Source: an uncultured Aliiroseovarius sp. | Lineage (GTDB): Bacteria > Pseudomonadota > Alphaproteobacteria > Rhodobacterales > Rhodobacteraceae | Assembly: GCF_947497285.1 (NCBI RefSeq) | Contig: NZ_CANMFT010000005.1 | Span: 62,001 to 126,000, forward strand | Length of the DNA stretch: 64,000 nucleotides | Reading direction: 5' to 3' | Shown: positions 16,984-26,199 of the stretch, one piece after another | Layout of the letters: each line of letters opens with the position of its first letter | Position numbering within the stretch: position 1 is the first letter of the stretch | The notes under the pieces: model-generated | Seen by the model: the letters and a program-made list of their open reading frames with translations, nothing else | Told to the model about the DNA's origin: nothing | The model's database searches: none | Position numbers and translations under genes: made by a program

Positions 16984-17803
16984 TTGCAAGCTCCTTGGAT
17001 CGGTTGGCGGCGGCTGCGACGGCGCGGTTCAGCAGGGCGGGGAAGCCGTCTGTTTCGTTCATCAACACCTCAAGCGCGGCTGCCGTGGTGCCGCCGGGGC
17101 TGGTCACGTTGACCCTCAGTTGCGCGGGATCATCATCCGATTGCATCGCCAGCGCGCCTGCACCGGCGACGGTGGCCTTGGCAAGCTGCAATGATAGCTC
17201 TGGTGCCAGACCCTGCGTCGCCCCTGCAGCGGCCAGCGTTTCAATCAGGTGAAAGACATAGGCGGGGCCAGAGCCGGACACGGCGGTCACGGCGTCCATC
17301 TGATGCTCGCCGTCCAGTTGGACAACTTGCCCGACGGCGGACAATAGCGCCTCGGCCATATCCAGATGGGCGGGGGTCGCTTGATCGTTGCCGCAGATCG
17401 CCGTGATGCCGCGCGCGATGGCGGCGGGGGTGTTGGGCATGGCGCGGATGATCGGGGTTTGGTCCCCCAGCATCGCCTCGTAGGTGGCGATCGAGGTGCC
17501 CGCCGCGACCGACAGAAACAGCGTGTCGCCATTGCCGAATCCGGCCAGTGTGGGCAGCGCATCTGCCATCATCTGCGGTTTAACGGCGACCAGAACGATC
17601 GCCGGGTTGTCGGGCAGGTTCACGTTCAAGTTCAGACCCTCCTGCGCAGACAGCCAGTCCGATGGATAGGGATCGTTCACCCAGACCGACCCGGCGGGTA
17701 GACCTTGTGCCAGCCAACCTTCCAGCATCGCCGACCCCATTTTTCCGCAGCCCAGAAGCACAAGACCGCGTGCTTCCAGATCCTTCATATCACCAGCGCC
17801 CAT
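16976..17803 (-). CDS. proC: Pyrroline-5-carboxylate reductase
   Basis: ProC performs the last step of proline synthesis, reducing pyrroline-5-carboxylate with NAD(P)H. The 275-residue protein has the N-terminal Rossmann motif LVLLGCGKMGSAMLEGW, the IRAMPNTPAAI segment at about residue 117, and the C-terminal signature VSGSGPAYVFHLIE followed by VTSPGGTTAAALEVL. Length and order are typical. The ATG follows GGAGGACGCATC. It heads a minus-strand operon with csaA and the hydroxyacid dehydrogenase, each overlapping the next by a few bases. Confidence 0.96.
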   Translation of the reverse strand: MGAGDMKDLEARGLVLLGCGKMGSAMLEGWLAQGLPAGSVWVNDPYPSDWLSAQEGLNLNVNLPDNPAIVLVAVKPQMMADALPTLAGFGNGDTLFLSVAAGTSIATYEAMLGDQTPIIRAMPNTPAAIARGITAICGNDQATPAHLDMAEALLSAVGQVVQLDGEHQMDAVTAVSGSGPAYVFHLIETLAAAGATQGLAPELSLQLAKATVAGAGALAMQSDDDPAQLRVNVTSPGGTTAAALEVLMNETDGFPALLNRAVAAAANRSKELANG

Positions 17804-17860
17804 GATGCGTCCTCCGTTGTTGAGGTCATGGATAACGCGCGGCTTGGGCGTGGGGCCAGC

Positions 17861-17890
17861 AAAAAAGCCCGGTCATCGACCGAGCTTTTC
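17861..17890 (-). terminator. Rho-independent terminator after the YbjN-like gene
   Basis: Read on the minus strand, the hairpin GCTCGGTC-GAT-GACCGGGC is followed by TTTTTT. It lies 24 bases past the stop of the YbjN-like gene and before proC on the same strand, so it separates the two transcripts. The other strand also ends in TTTTC but has no gene upstream that would use it. Confidence 0.75.
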
Positions 17891-17913
17891 TGATGGAATG
17901 TCGAAAGTTGGGT

Positions 17914-18417
17914 TCAGGCGCGGCCGTAAGCTTCCGCGATGGCAACCTGAAGCGCGTCGTCTATGGTGCGATCGGTCCAGCAGACCAGTTGGAAGGCGGG
18001 ATAGAACCGCTCGGACGTGGCGACTGCACTAGAGATCAGTTGATCGATCTGTTGCGGGCTGACGATCTGCCCGCCGTTCAGCGCAAGACCATAGCGATAG
18101 ACCATGAGGCGCTGGTCGTGCCAATAGGTGAACGCCCCCGTCCAGCACATGTCGTTGGTGCGGTTCAGGGCTTCGTAAAGGCGCGGCAGACTGTCCTCGG
18201 GTGGCTCCATCTCGAACGTGCAAATCAGGCGCAGGGTTTCGTCATAGGGCGACCAAGCCAAGGTGATCGAATAGGTTCGCCATTGCCCCTCGACCGCCAT
18301 TGCGATCTGATCGTCCGCGACGCGGTCAAACTCCCATGCGTGATGTTGCGCAATGGTCTCGACGACGTCGATGGGGTGAAGGTCTTCACTCTCGATGAAT
18401 TGCTCGGTCGCGGACAT
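17914..18417 (-). CDS. YbjN domain-containing protein
   Basis: The 167-residue protein has the alpha/beta pattern of the YbjN fold (related to type III secretion chaperones): an N-terminal helix, then FDRVADDQIAMAVEGQWRTYSITLAWS and the ICTFEMEPPEDSLPRLYEALNRTN region. In other bacteria YbjN is linked to stress and motility, without a defined biochemical role. Similar proteins are common next to proC in Rhodobacteraceae as far as I recall. The ATG at 18417 follows GGACAAT. It is transcribed towards proC but isolated from it by a clear terminator. Confidence 0.85.
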   Translation of the reverse strand: MSATEQFIESEDLHPIDVVETIAQHHAWEFDRVADDQIAMAVEGQWRTYSITLAWSPYDETLRLICTFEMEPPEDSLPRLYEALNRTNDMCWTGAFTYWHDQRLMVYRYGLALNGGQIVSPQQIDQLISSAVATSERFYPAFQLVCWTDRTIDDALQVAIAEAYGRA

Positions 18418-18728
18418 GATATTGTCCTTCCATTCGTTTCAGCTTTGCGACCGGAAGAGAACCCGATTTGGCCACTAAAGCTTGATGCCTGTACTAGGTT
18501 CGGCGTTCTACGCACCTTACCCTTACTAGATATGGTGTCAGGTCACTGAGTCGCTGTAAAGACAAACTTTCCCATGTGAAGGAGTTGTCCACAGAAAACA
18601 TTTGGTTCTCCACAGGTTAGGCCGAGTGGCCGCGAAGGGCGGAACAAAGCCGTCATTGCGTCGCCCGCTTGACCTTGCTTGCGCGAAGCCCCAGTTTGCG
18701 GCCATTGCGCAGGAGCCAGGAGCAGCAG
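18418..18728. other. Intergenic gap with a DnaA-box-like site
   Basis: This 311-base gap between the divergent YbjN-like and lolC genes holds no ORF I would call. At 18585-18593 it has TTGTCCACA, one mismatch from the DnaA box TTATNCACA, within GAGTTGTCCACAGAAAA; a very similar string occurs before uvrC at 39682. The 3' part (18640-18728) has coding-like base use, and ends in the AGGAG that serves lolC. It presumably holds the promoters of both flanking genes. Confidence 0.4.
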
Positions 18729-20015
18729 GTGTCCAATCACACAACCCCGTTTTCGCGATTTGAATGGCAGATCGCGTGGCGATATCTTAGGGCGCGGCGC
18801 GCAGATGGCGGCGTCAGCACAATGACGTGGATCAGCCTGATCGGCATCACGCTGGCGGTCGCAGCCCTGATCATCACGCTGGCCGTGCGCACCGGGTTTC
18901 GGGACGAATTCGTCGATACGATCCTTGGCGCCAATGCTCATGTCGAGGTCTTCGCCCAAAGCCATGTGAATGAAACCGGTCAGGTTGTCAGCACGATTTC
19001 GGACTACGAAGGATGGGCTGACCGCATCGCCAAAGTGCCCGGTGTCACGCGCGCGGCCCCCTTGATTAAGGGTCAGGTCATGGCCAACCGCGGTCAGGCC
19101 AACGCCGGTGTCGAGGTGTTCGGCATCAGCTATGACGACCTTTTGACCATCCCGCGGATTGCCCGCCCTGAAAGCTTTCTGGGCGATATCTCGGCGTTTG
19201 AACAAGGCATCGCCATCGGGTCAGGTGTGGCCGCTGAGTTGGGGATTGGTCTGGGTGACAAGATCAAAATCATCTCGCCCAACGGGGTCAAGACAGCCTT
19301 TGGCACCAGCCCGCGGGTGAATGCCTATGAGGTGACCTATATCTTCACCGCCGGGCGCTGGGACATCGACCGCACGCGCGTCTATCTGCCCTTTGCCGAG
19401 GCGCAGAGCTTTTTCAACCGCGAAGGCACCGCAGACCAGATTGAGGTCATCGTCGAAGAGCCCGAAAAGGTGGATCGCTTGATCGAGGACATTCTGACCG
19501 CAACCGAAGAACCGTCATCCTACTGGACGTGGCGCAACCGCTCGGGCGCGTTCTTGCGGGCGTTGGATATGGAAGACAACGTGATGTTTATCATCTTGTC
19601 TGTGCTGGTGCTGATTGCGTCCATGAACATCACCTCTGGCCTGATCATGTTGGTCAAGAACAAGGGGCGCGATATTGGCATATTGCGGACGATGGGGCTG
19701 ACCGAGGGGTCGATTTTGCGCATCTTCTTTTTGTGTGGGTCGCTCACCGGGATTGTTGGAACCATTCTGGGCGTTGTCGTTGGGTGCCTGTTCGCGCTCA
19801 ACATTGACAGCATCTTTTCACTGGTAAACTTCATCGCCGGTGGGGGCGTTTGGGATCCGTCAATCCGCGGTATCTATCGGCTGCCAGCCAAGCTTGAATT
19901 CTGGGATGTCGCATCAGCGGTCGGTTTGTCACTGTCCCTGTCCTTTCTGGTGACCCTGTTCCCGGCGCGCAAAGCGGCCCGGATGAACCCGGTGGAGGCC
20001 TTGCGCTATGAGTGA
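18729..20015 (+). CDS. lolC: Lipoprotein-releasing ABC transporter permease, LolC/E family
   Basis: The 428-residue protein is the membrane part of the Lol system, which extracts outer-membrane lipoproteins from the inner membrane. It has an N-terminal membrane helix ([20 protein letters not shown]), a large periplasmic domain (about residues 50-270) and three C-terminal helices containing FtsX-type motifs ([20 protein letters not shown]). As in other alphaproteobacteria a single permease gene is present instead of separate lolC and lolE. The GTG at 18729 is chosen because GAGCCAGGAGCAGCAG lies upstream and the protein then starts with the family's [13 protein letters not shown]; the track start is 20 codons too early. 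The 3' end overlaps lolD by 8 bases. Confidence 0.92.
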   Translation: MSNHTTPFSRFEWQIAWRYLRARRADGGVSTMTWISLIGITLAVAALIITLAVRTGFRDEFVDTILGANAHVEVFAQSHVNETGQVVSTISDYEGWADRIAKVPGVTRAAPLIKGQVMANRGQANAGVEVFGISYDDLLTIPRIARPESFLGDISAFEQGIAIGSGVAAELGIGLGDKIKIISPNGVKTAFGTSPRVNAYEVTYIFTAGRWDIDRTRVYLPFAEAQSFFNREGTADQIEVIVEEPEKVDRLIEDILTATEEPSSYWTWRNRSGAFLRALDMEDNVMFIILSVLVLIASMNITSGLIMLVKNKGRDIGILRTMGLTEGSILRIFFLCGSLTGIVGTILGVVVGCLFALNIDSIFSLVNFIAGGGVWDPSIRGIYRLPAKLEFWDVASAVGLSLSLSFLVTLFPARKAARMNPVEALRYE

Positions 20016-20685
20016 TCCGGTTTTGCGCCTGTCGGGCATCGAAAAGACCTATAACGAAGGCACGCCGGGCGAAATCCGGGTGCTTCGCGGGGCCGACCTT
20101 CAGATCGCGCGCGGCGAGGTCGTGGCGCTGGTCGCGCCCTCGGGATCGGGCAAGTCGACGCTTTTGCATATCGCCGGACTTCTGGATACGGCCGATGCAG
20201 GTCACGTGTCGATCAAAGGGCAGGACATGGGCGCGCAATCTGACCGAAGGCGCACGACCACCCGCCGCAACGAAGTGGGGTTCGTCTATCAATTCCACCA
20301 CCTGCTGCCGGAATTTACCGCGCTTGAGAACATCGTGCTGCCGCAACTGGCCAACGGTATCAGCGACAAGGCCGCACGCGATCACGCGATGTCGCTGATG
20401 GCGCGTGTCGGTGTGGACGGTCGCGCCACTCACCGCCCGGCCGAAATGTCGGGCGGCGAACAGCAGCGCGTTGCCTTCTGTCGGGCGCTTGCCAACCGGC
20501 CCGCGCTTTTGTTGGCAGACGAGCCGACCGGCAACCTTGATCCTGATACCGCCGACACGGTGTTCAACGCGCTGATGGAGCTGGTGCGCGATACTGGCCT
20601 GTCCGCTCTGATCGCCACCCATAACCTTGAGCTGGCATCACGGATGGACCGCACGTTGCGGCTGGACGGCGGTGTCATCGCATGA
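20008..20685 (+). CDS. lolD: Lipoprotein-releasing ABC transporter ATP-binding protein
   Basis: LolD drives lipoprotein release through the LolC/E permease. The 225 residues include Walker A (APSGSGKST near residue 49), the Q-loop region ([10 protein letters not shown], the LolD-typical form), the signature [15 protein letters not shown], Walker B ([12 protein letters not shown]) and the His switch (IATHNLEL). It overlaps the permease gene, and no lolA or lolB gene is nearby. Upstream of the next gene there is a 105-base gap. Confidence 0.95.
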   Translation: MSDPVLRLSGIEKTYNEGTPGEIRVLRGADLQIARGEVVALVAPSGSGKSTLLHIAGLLDTADAGHVSIKGQDMGAQSDRRRTTTRRNEVGFVYQFHHLLPEFTALENIVLPQLANGISDKAARDHAMSLMARVGVDGRATHRPAEMSGGEQQRVAFCRALANRPALLLADEPTGNLDPDTADTVFNALMELVRDTGLSALIATHNLELASRMDRTLRLDGGVIA

Positions 20686-20790
20686 CCGCTCGCGGTGGCT
20701 AACAATCCCGTGTGGTCTGGCGAAGTGGGATTGCGCCCAGCACAGGGATTGGCAAAGTCGGATCAACGTTCACCATGCTGAGCCTGCGAC

Positions 20791-21438
20791 ATGCGTTCCT
20801 TGATCAAGCCAATCACCCTGGCCCTTGTGCTGAGTGCACCCCCTGCCTTGGCCGGACCGGTTGGCTTCGGTGATTGGCGGCAGCACTGGTTTGCGCGCTT
20901 CGCGGATGTGGATTTCACCTATTCAACCGGGTCGCTGGCGGTGCAGGCCAATGCAGCCGTGTCGATCACCTATAAGCTGCTGGACCAGAGCCACTGGGAG
21001 GCTCGGGCGGCGCGCTGGTCTTGGTCGGTGGACCAGACCGTGCCCGGAACGGATTTGCGACTAAAGGGCGGGGATGACCGCAACCTTGCGCTCTATTTCG
21101 CGTTTCTACCCAAGGCCGAGGCGCAACGCTCGGGCGCATCGCGCAACCTTCGCAAATTGCTAAAGCATCCAGAGGGGCGGGTTCTGGTCTATGTCTGGGG
21201 TGGGGATCACGGGCGCGGTGCGGTGCTGCCTTCGCCCTATCTGGGCGCGCGCGGCAAGACCGTGGTGCTCAGGCCATCTGGCACCGGGGCGCATGCGGAA
21301 AAGGTCGATCTGGTTGCGGACTATCGCCGGGCCTTCGGCGAGGCACCCCAGGCGCTGGTCGCGCTGGCCGTGTCGTCTGACAGCGATGACACCAATACGG
21401 TCACGCGCGGACAGATCACGGATTTGGTTTTGAACTAA
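20791..21438 (+). CDS. Secreted DUF3047-type protein
   Basis: The 215-residue protein has a clear Sec signal peptide (MRSLIKPITLALVLSAPPALA, cleavage probably after ALA) and a body resembling the DUF3047 family: LDQSHWEARAARWSWSVD, DDRNLALYFAFLP and a C-terminal ALAVSSDSDDTNT segment. Members are predicted periplasmic proteins of unknown function. It follows lolD by about 105 bases on the same strand and could be transcribed with it or on its own. Confidence 0.85.
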   Translation: MRSLIKPITLALVLSAPPALAGPVGFGDWRQHWFARFADVDFTYSTGSLAVQANAAVSITYKLLDQSHWEARAARWSWSVDQTVPGTDLRLKGGDDRNLALYFAFLPKAEAQRSGASRNLRKLLKHPEGRVLVYVWGGDHGRGAVLPSPYLGARGKTVVLRPSGTGAHAEKVDLVADYRRAFGEAPQALVALAVSSDSDDTNTVTRGQITDLVLN

Positions 21439-21543
21439 CCCCTCATGATCGCAGGAGGAAACCCGCCCGCTCACCGCGTTTTGGTTGAACCTGCCGGGCG
21501 GCGTGCTAGGTTGGCGCAACGCCACTTACAGCTGCGAGGTCCC

Positions 21544-21957
21544 ATGCTGCGTGCCCCCTTGATCCTTCCGCTTCTGATTTTGCCCCTTGCCGCGTGCGAG
21601 CCCAGCGGCCCCTTTGCCGCGAAAGCGACGGGGCCGGACCTGTCCAGCATGACCGGGGGCGAGATCTTTGCCGAAAACTGCGCCGCGTGCCACGGGACGG
21701 ACGCCAAAGGCGGCCCACTGCCAGACGCACCCGACCTGACCACGCTGACCGCCCGCCACAGCGGCAAATTCCCCACCCGCTACGTCATGTCCACCATCGA
21801 CGGCTATGCCAAAGCCGACACCCACGGCCCCATGCCTGAATTTGGCGCCCTTCTGGAGGGCGAAATGGAGGTTTGGGTGGACGAGAAAGGCGTTCAGACG
21901 CCAACACCGGCTGCGCTGATCAGGCTGGCGGAGTATTTGGAGTCTGTGCAGGGGTGA
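21544..21957 (+). CDS. Cytochrome c family lipoprotein
   Basis: The 137-residue product has a lipoprotein signal with lipobox LPLAAC and one haem c site, CAACHG, at about residue 45; a downstream Met (HGPMPEFG) could be the sixth ligand. It is thus a small class I-type cytochrome c tethered to the membrane by lipid and facing the periplasm. The ATG at 21544 is used since the track start at 21445 would add 33 residues before the signal peptide; GCGAGGTCCC precedes it. Electron partner is unknown; it is not beside an oxidase operon. Confidence 0.88.
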   Translation: MLRAPLILPLLILPLAACEPSGPFAAKATGPDLSSMTGGEIFAENCAACHGTDAKGGPLPDAPDLTTLTARHSGKFPTRYVMSTIDGYAKADTHGPMPEFGALLEGEMEVWVDEKGVQTPTPAALIRLAEYLESVQG

Positions 21958-21989
21958 GATTTCGCGGACCTTCCGTCCGGTCGATAGAC

Positions 21990-22159
21990 CGGGCAGCGCC
22001 CCGTCGACCTCTCGGTGTTTGCTTGCAATCATCGAGAGGTAATCCGCCCCACGGGAGGGCGCTTTTGCAACGCATCAACATGCGGAACGGGATCAGGTGT
22101 GGTGAGCGGGTGCCTCACGAGAGGGATACGTGCGCCGACCCAGGGTCGGGCGCTGCCCG
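21990..22159. repeat. Multi-stem inverted-repeat element, possibly a structured RNA or dispersed repeat
   Basis: The outer arms are GGGCAGCGCCC (21991-22001) and GGGCGCTGCCC (22148-22158), perfect over 11 bases and 12 with one flanking pair. Inside are an 8-base perfect stem ACCTCTCG/CGAGAGGT (22007-22014, 22033-22040) and the tight palindrome CCGACCCAGGGTCGG (22135-22149), with further GC-rich stems between. No ORF covers it. It lies between the cytochrome gene and a small minus-strand gene. It could be an extragenic repeat family or a non-coding RNA; copy number elsewhere in the genome would tell. Confidence 0.55.
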
Positions 22160-22233
22160 TCCCTTTAGCACGCAAAGATGCCAGAAACGGACATCGCGGT
22201 TAGTTGGTTTAGTCATAGTCCAAAATGCAACCC

Positions 22234-22641
22234 CTAATTTCTGGGCCGTAAAAATGTCTGCCCGCTGGAATTGGTGACTAGATCAAAACTTGGGGTGCTA
22301 GCAGCCCATTCAGTGCAGGTCTTGTCCAAACGCTTTCGCACTCCGTGGTTATCTAGAAAACTAACAGGTACTTCGCCATCTGGGAGTAATGCCGATAGGG
22401 CCCAAATCATCGCTTCAAACGTTCTTTGCCGGTCCCGGTTTGGGGGATAGGCTTTTGTCGGCGCCTCAACTTCCCAGGAATGATCAGGGCGCCAGGTAGA
22501 AATTGGGACGGAGGCAGGCCTGCCGCTATCGCCAGCGAATAAGAATTGAATTCGATTGCCGCCGATCTGAACTGTGACGGTTTTCACAGGCTCATCTCTC
22601 TCGCCCTCTATAATAAGGTCTAGCCTCTGGAGATTACACAT
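22234..22641 (-). CDS. Hypothetical protein coupled to parE
   Basis: The 135-residue product (MCNLQRLDLIIEGERDEPVK) is soluble and shows no family I recognise; a WRPDHSWEVEAPTKAYPP segment and a helical middle are the most distinctive parts. The ATG at 22641 sits inside the last codons of parE with GGAGGAG six bases upstream, so it is probably translated by coupling. Base composition is lower in GC than parE, which suggests acquisition. The track start at 22656 lies deeper in parE and lacks a ribosome binding site. Downstream is the structured repeat element. Confidence 0.55.
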   Translation of the reverse strand: MCNLQRLDLIIEGERDEPVKTVTVQIGGNRIQFLFAGDSGRPASVPISTWRPDHSWEVEAPTKAYPPNRDRQRTFEAMIWALSALLPDGEVPVSFLDNHGVRKRLDKTCTEWAASTPSFDLVTNSSGQTFLRPRN

Positions 22642-24592
22642 CCAACTCCTCCACAAACCGCGCGTTCTCTTGGATATACTGGAACCGCAATTCCGGCTTC
22701 TTCCCCATCAACTGCTCGACCAAAGCCGCTGTCTCACCCGGTTCATCCTCGTCAATCGTGACGCGGATCAGCTTGCGGGACGCCGGGTCCATCGTGGTTT
22801 CTTTCAGGTCTTTCGCGTCCATCTCGCCCAGACCCTTGAACCGGCTGACGTCGATCTTGCCTTTGCCGCCCAGACCTTTCTCCAGCCACTCATCCCGCTC
22901 GGCCTCGTCAAGACAATAGACGCGTTTGGCGCCTTGGGTCAGGCGAAACAGTGGCGGGCAGGCCAGATACAGGTGGCCGGTGTCGATCATCGGGCGCATT
23001 TGGGTGAAGAAGAACGTCATCAACAGCGCCGCGATATGCGCGCCGTCGACGTCCGCGTCGGTCATGATGATGATTTTGTCATAGCGCAGGTCGTCGACGT
23101 TGAACCTTGTGCCCAGCCCGACGCCAAGGGCTTGGGTCAGGTCGCTGATTTCGGCATTGGTGCCGATTTTTGAGCCTGCCGCGCCCAGCACGTTCAGGAT
23201 TTTCCCGCGCAGGGGCAAAAGCGCCTGCGTCTTACGACTGCGCGCCATTTTGGCCGACCCACCGGCCGAGTCGCCCTCGACAATAAACAGCTCGGTGCCT
23301 TCGCGGTTGGTGGCGGAGCAATCGACCAGCTTGCCGGGTAGGCGCAGTTTCTTGGTGGCGGTCTTGCGCTGCGTCTCTTTTTCCTGCCGGCGGCGCAGGC
23401 GTTCTTCGGCGCGCAGGACGAGGAAATCAAGGATTGCACCGGCGGATTTCGTGTCCGCCGCCAGCCAGTTGTCAAAATGGTCGCGCACGGATTGTTCGAC
23501 CATCTTGGTGGCGCTTTCCGTGGACAGTCGGTCCTTGGTTTGCCCCACGAAAGACGGGTCGGCGATGAAGCACGACACCAGCGCGCAGCCGCCTGTCATC
23601 AGGTCGTCGCGGGTGATATTGGCGGCCTTCTTGTTGCCCACCAGCTCTCCATACGCCTTGATGCCCTTCAGCATCGCGGCCCAGAACCCGGTGACATGGG
23701 TGCCGCCTTCTGGTGTCGGCACGGTGTTACAGTAGGATTGCAGGTAGCCATCCATCGACGGCGTCCAGTTGATCGCCCATTCGACATAGCCGGGTTGGTT
23801 AAACCGCTCCTGAAACGTGACTTTGCCGGCAAACGGCGCATCGGCATAGACCGACGCGCTGCCCAGTGTTTCTTTTAGGTAATCGGACAGGCCCCCGGGG
23901 AAGTGGAACACCGCCTCGGTCGGGGTTTCGCCGTCGTCGATATGGGATTTCCAGCGGATTTCAACGCCCGAGAACAGATAGGCCTTGGACCGCACCAGCG
24001 TGAACAGCCGTTTGGGCTTGAACCTGTGGTGGCCAAAGATTTCCTCGTCCGCATGGAAGGTGATGTCGGTGCCGCGTCGGTTGGGGGCCGCGCCGATTTT
24101 CTCAACCGGGCCAAGAGGGATGCCGCGCGAAAAGCGTTGCTCGAACAGTTCTTTGTTCTTCGCCACCTGCACGACCATCGTGTCTGACAGAGCGTTCACC
24201 ACGGACGAGCCAACGCCGTGCAGACCGCCTGATGTCTGATACGCCTTGCCCGAAAACTTGCCGCCCGCGTGCAGTGTGCACAAGATCACCTCAAGCGCGG
24301 ATTTGTCGGGGAACTTCGGGTGCGGATCAATCGGGATGCCGCGCCCGTTGTCGCGGACCGTCACGGCGTAATCTTCGTGCAGCTCAACCTCGATCCGGTT
24401 GGCGTGACCCGCGACCGCTTCGTCCATCGAGTTGTCAAGGATTTCTGCCACCATATGGTGCAGCGCGCGTTCATCCGTGCCGCCGATATACATGCCGGGC
24501 CGTTGGCGAACGGGTTCAAGGCCCTCAAGCACCTCGATGGACGAGGCGTCGTAGTCGTCAGGCCCTTGGCCGGCCAGAAGGTCTTGGCTCAT
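22634..24592 (-). CDS. parE: DNA topoisomerase IV subunit B
   Basis: ParE is the ATPase subunit of topoisomerase IV, which unlinks daughter chromosomes. The 652 residues show the GHKL ATPase site (EILDNSMDEAVAGHA, VRDNGRGIPID, GLHGVGSSVVNALS), the TOPRIM motif EGDSAGGSAKMARSRKTQALL near residue 425, and TDADVDGAHIAALL near 500. The length (about 650, without the long insertion of some GyrB) and the LPLRGKILNV context favour ParE over GyrB. Start ATG at 24592 has a weak binding site. The parC partner is not in this window. Confidence 0.94.
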   Translation of the reverse strand: MSQDLLAGQGPDDYDASSIEVLEGLEPVRQRPGMYIGGTDERALHHMVAEILDNSMDEAVAGHANRIEVELHEDYAVTVRDNGRGIPIDPHPKFPDKSALEVILCTLHAGGKFSGKAYQTSGGLHGVGSSVVNALSDTMVVQVAKNKELFEQRFSRGIPLGPVEKIGAAPNRRGTDITFHADEEIFGHHRFKPKRLFTLVRSKAYLFSGVEIRWKSHIDDGETPTEAVFHFPGGLSDYLKETLGSASVYADAPFAGKVTFQERFNQPGYVEWAINWTPSMDGYLQSYCNTVPTPEGGTHVTGFWAAMLKGIKAYGELVGNKKAANITRDDLMTGGCALVSCFIADPSFVGQTKDRLSTESATKMVEQSVRDHFDNWLAADTKSAGAILDFLVLRAEERLRRRQEKETQRKTATKKLRLPGKLVDCSATNREGTELFIVEGDSAGGSAKMARSRKTQALLPLRGKILNVLGAAGSKIGTNAEISDLTQALGVGLGTRFNVDDLRYDKIIIMTDADVDGAHIAALLMTFFFTQMRPMIDTGHLYLACPPLFRLTQGAKRVYCLDEAERDEWLEKGLGGKGKIDVSRFKGLGEMDAKDLKETTMDPASRKLIRVTIDEDEPGETAALVEQLMGKKPELRFQYIQENARFVEELDV

Positions 24593-24750
24593 TTACATAC
24601 TGCCCTGAATGCTGCTCTGGTTTGTTCTGCTGTGTTCTGAGCGGGCATTATGGCAGAGCCAGCACACGGGGAAAAGAGCGTGTCGGCCTTGGGCTTTCTT
24701 TTCTGCCCTTTTTCACTACGCTCTGCACGAAGAGTGAAAGGGACGCGACC

Positions 24751-26199
24751 ATGAGTGAACCCCCAGAGCAGCCCGGATCTGAGCGCCAATCAGATGGCGC
24801 TGCGCTTACGCCAGACGATTGGGAGGCGTTTCGCAACGGCGCGCACCAGCTTTTGGATCGATGCATCAACCAAATGCGCGACAGCGAGGATCACCCGTGG
24901 CAGGCACCCCCTTCAGATATCGCCAAGCGATACGCGATTGGCCCGGACCGTGACCTTTTGAGCAGCCTCACCGATGACGTGTTGCCCTTTCATGGCGGTA
25001 ATACCCACCCGAAATTTTGGGGCTGGGTGCAGGGCAGTGGGCTGGCGTCGGATCTGTTGGCGGGGATGGTCACCGCGACGCTGAACGCCAACCTTGGCGG
25101 ACGCCACCATGGTGCGAATGAAATGGAACGGGCCGTCGTGGACTGGACCCGGCAGCAAATGGGGTTTGGGCCGCAGGCAAGTGGCGTGCTGGTCACCGGC
25201 AGTTCGCAGGCGACAGTGATCGCGCTTCACGCTGCGCGAGTGCACTGCCAGCCGGATACCCGAAGCGCCGGCAGCGCCCAAGGCCTGACAGTTTACGCCG
25301 GTGAAGGGGTGCACAATGCGACGCTGAAAGCGGTCGAACTGCTGGGTCTGGGGCGCAGCGCGTTGCGCCTTGTGCCGCAGCATGAGGGCGCGATTGATAC
25401 AGGAGTGCTGCGACAGACGATTGCGCAGGACACAGCGCTGGGGTTACGCCCGATGGCGATTGTCGCAACGGCCGGGTCGGTCGATACCGGCAGTTTTGAC
25501 GACCTGTCCGCGCTGGCAGATACTGCGCGCGACACAGGGGTCTGGCTGCATGTTGATGGGGCGTTTGGGGCGTGGACCCGGCTTGCCGCGGACCCCTGGC
25601 ATGCGCTGACCAACGGCATAGAGCGCGCCGACAGTATCGCGCTGGATTTTCACAAGTGGATGTATGTGGGTTATGATTGCGCAATGGCGTTGCTCGCAGA
25701 TAAAGGCGCGCATCGTGCGGCCTTCGCGACGCGCCCGGCCTATCTGAAAGGCGCCGAAGGTGGGTTGGCCGCCGGAGAGCCTTGGTTTTGCGACTACGGC
25801 ACCGATCTGTCACGCGGCAATCGGGCGCTTAGGGTCTGGTGCGCGCTTCAGATGTTCGGGCGCGATGCCTTTTGCACGGCGATCACGCGCAACTGCGCTC
25901 AGGCCAAATTGATGGCAGATCTGGTTGAGGCGCGCGGCATGGAACTGATGGCCCCTGTCGTGTCGAATGTTTGTGTTTTCAACGCCGCTCCACACCTGCC
26001 CGCCGATGAACAATCCGCCCTGAACAGCAAAATCGCCACGGCGCTTCAGATCGAACAGCAGACGGTCTTTTCGACCACAACGCTTGCGGGGGTCACATGC
26101 CTGCGGGCGGCGATTACCAACCACCGGACAGACGACCACCATATTCGTGAGGCAATCAACGCTGTTCAGGCCATCGCGCAGGCCGTGCCTAGTCCTTGA
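24751..26199 (+). CDS. PLP-dependent group II amino acid decarboxylase
   Basis: The 482-residue protein belongs to the aromatic-amino-acid/glutamate decarboxylase (group II) family. It shows [12 protein letters not shown] near residue 88, [16 protein letters not shown], the aspartate pocket [12 protein letters not shown] near residue 270, and the PLP lysine in [11 protein letters not shown] near residue 307. Substrate (tyrosine, tryptophan, glutamate, phenylalanine) cannot be decided from these motifs. The track start at 24232 lies in parE antisense; the ATG at 24751 follows GAAAGGGACGCGACC and gives the family's N terminus. Its end overlaps truA tail to tail by 11 bases. Confidence 0.9.
   Translation: MSEPPEQPGSERQSDGAALTPDDWEAFRNGAHQLLDRCINQMRDSEDHPWQAPPSDIAKRYAIGPDRDLLSSLTDDVLPFHGGNTHPKFWGWVQGSGLASDLLAGMVTATLNANLGGRHHGANEMERAVVDWTRQQMGFGPQASGVLVTGSSQATVIALHAARVHCQPDTRSAGSAQGLTVYAGEGVHNATLKAVELLGLGRSALRLVPQHEGAIDTGVLRQTIAQDTALGLRPMAIVATAGSVDTGSFDDLSALADTARDTGVWLHVDGAFGAWTRLAADPWHALTNGIERADSIALDFHKWMYVGYDCAMALLADKGAHRAAFATRPAYLKGAEGGLAAGEPWFCDYGTDLSRGNRALRVWCALQMFGRDAFCTAITRNCAQAKLMADLVEARGMELMAPVVSNVCVFNAAPHLPADEQSALNSKIATALQIEQQTVFSTTTLAGVTCLRAAITNHRTDDHHIREAINAVQAIAQAVPSP

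Noticed and set aside
24624-24637. LexA-like GTTC direct repeat before parE
   Set aside because: The spacer is 6 bases (GTTC-TGCTGT-GTTC) while the alphaproteobacterial SOS box needs 7, and parE is not a usual SOS gene.
24232-24750. N-terminal extension of the PLP decarboxylase ORF
   Set aside because: These codons are antisense to parE and a promoter gap; the decarboxylase clearly begins at 24751.
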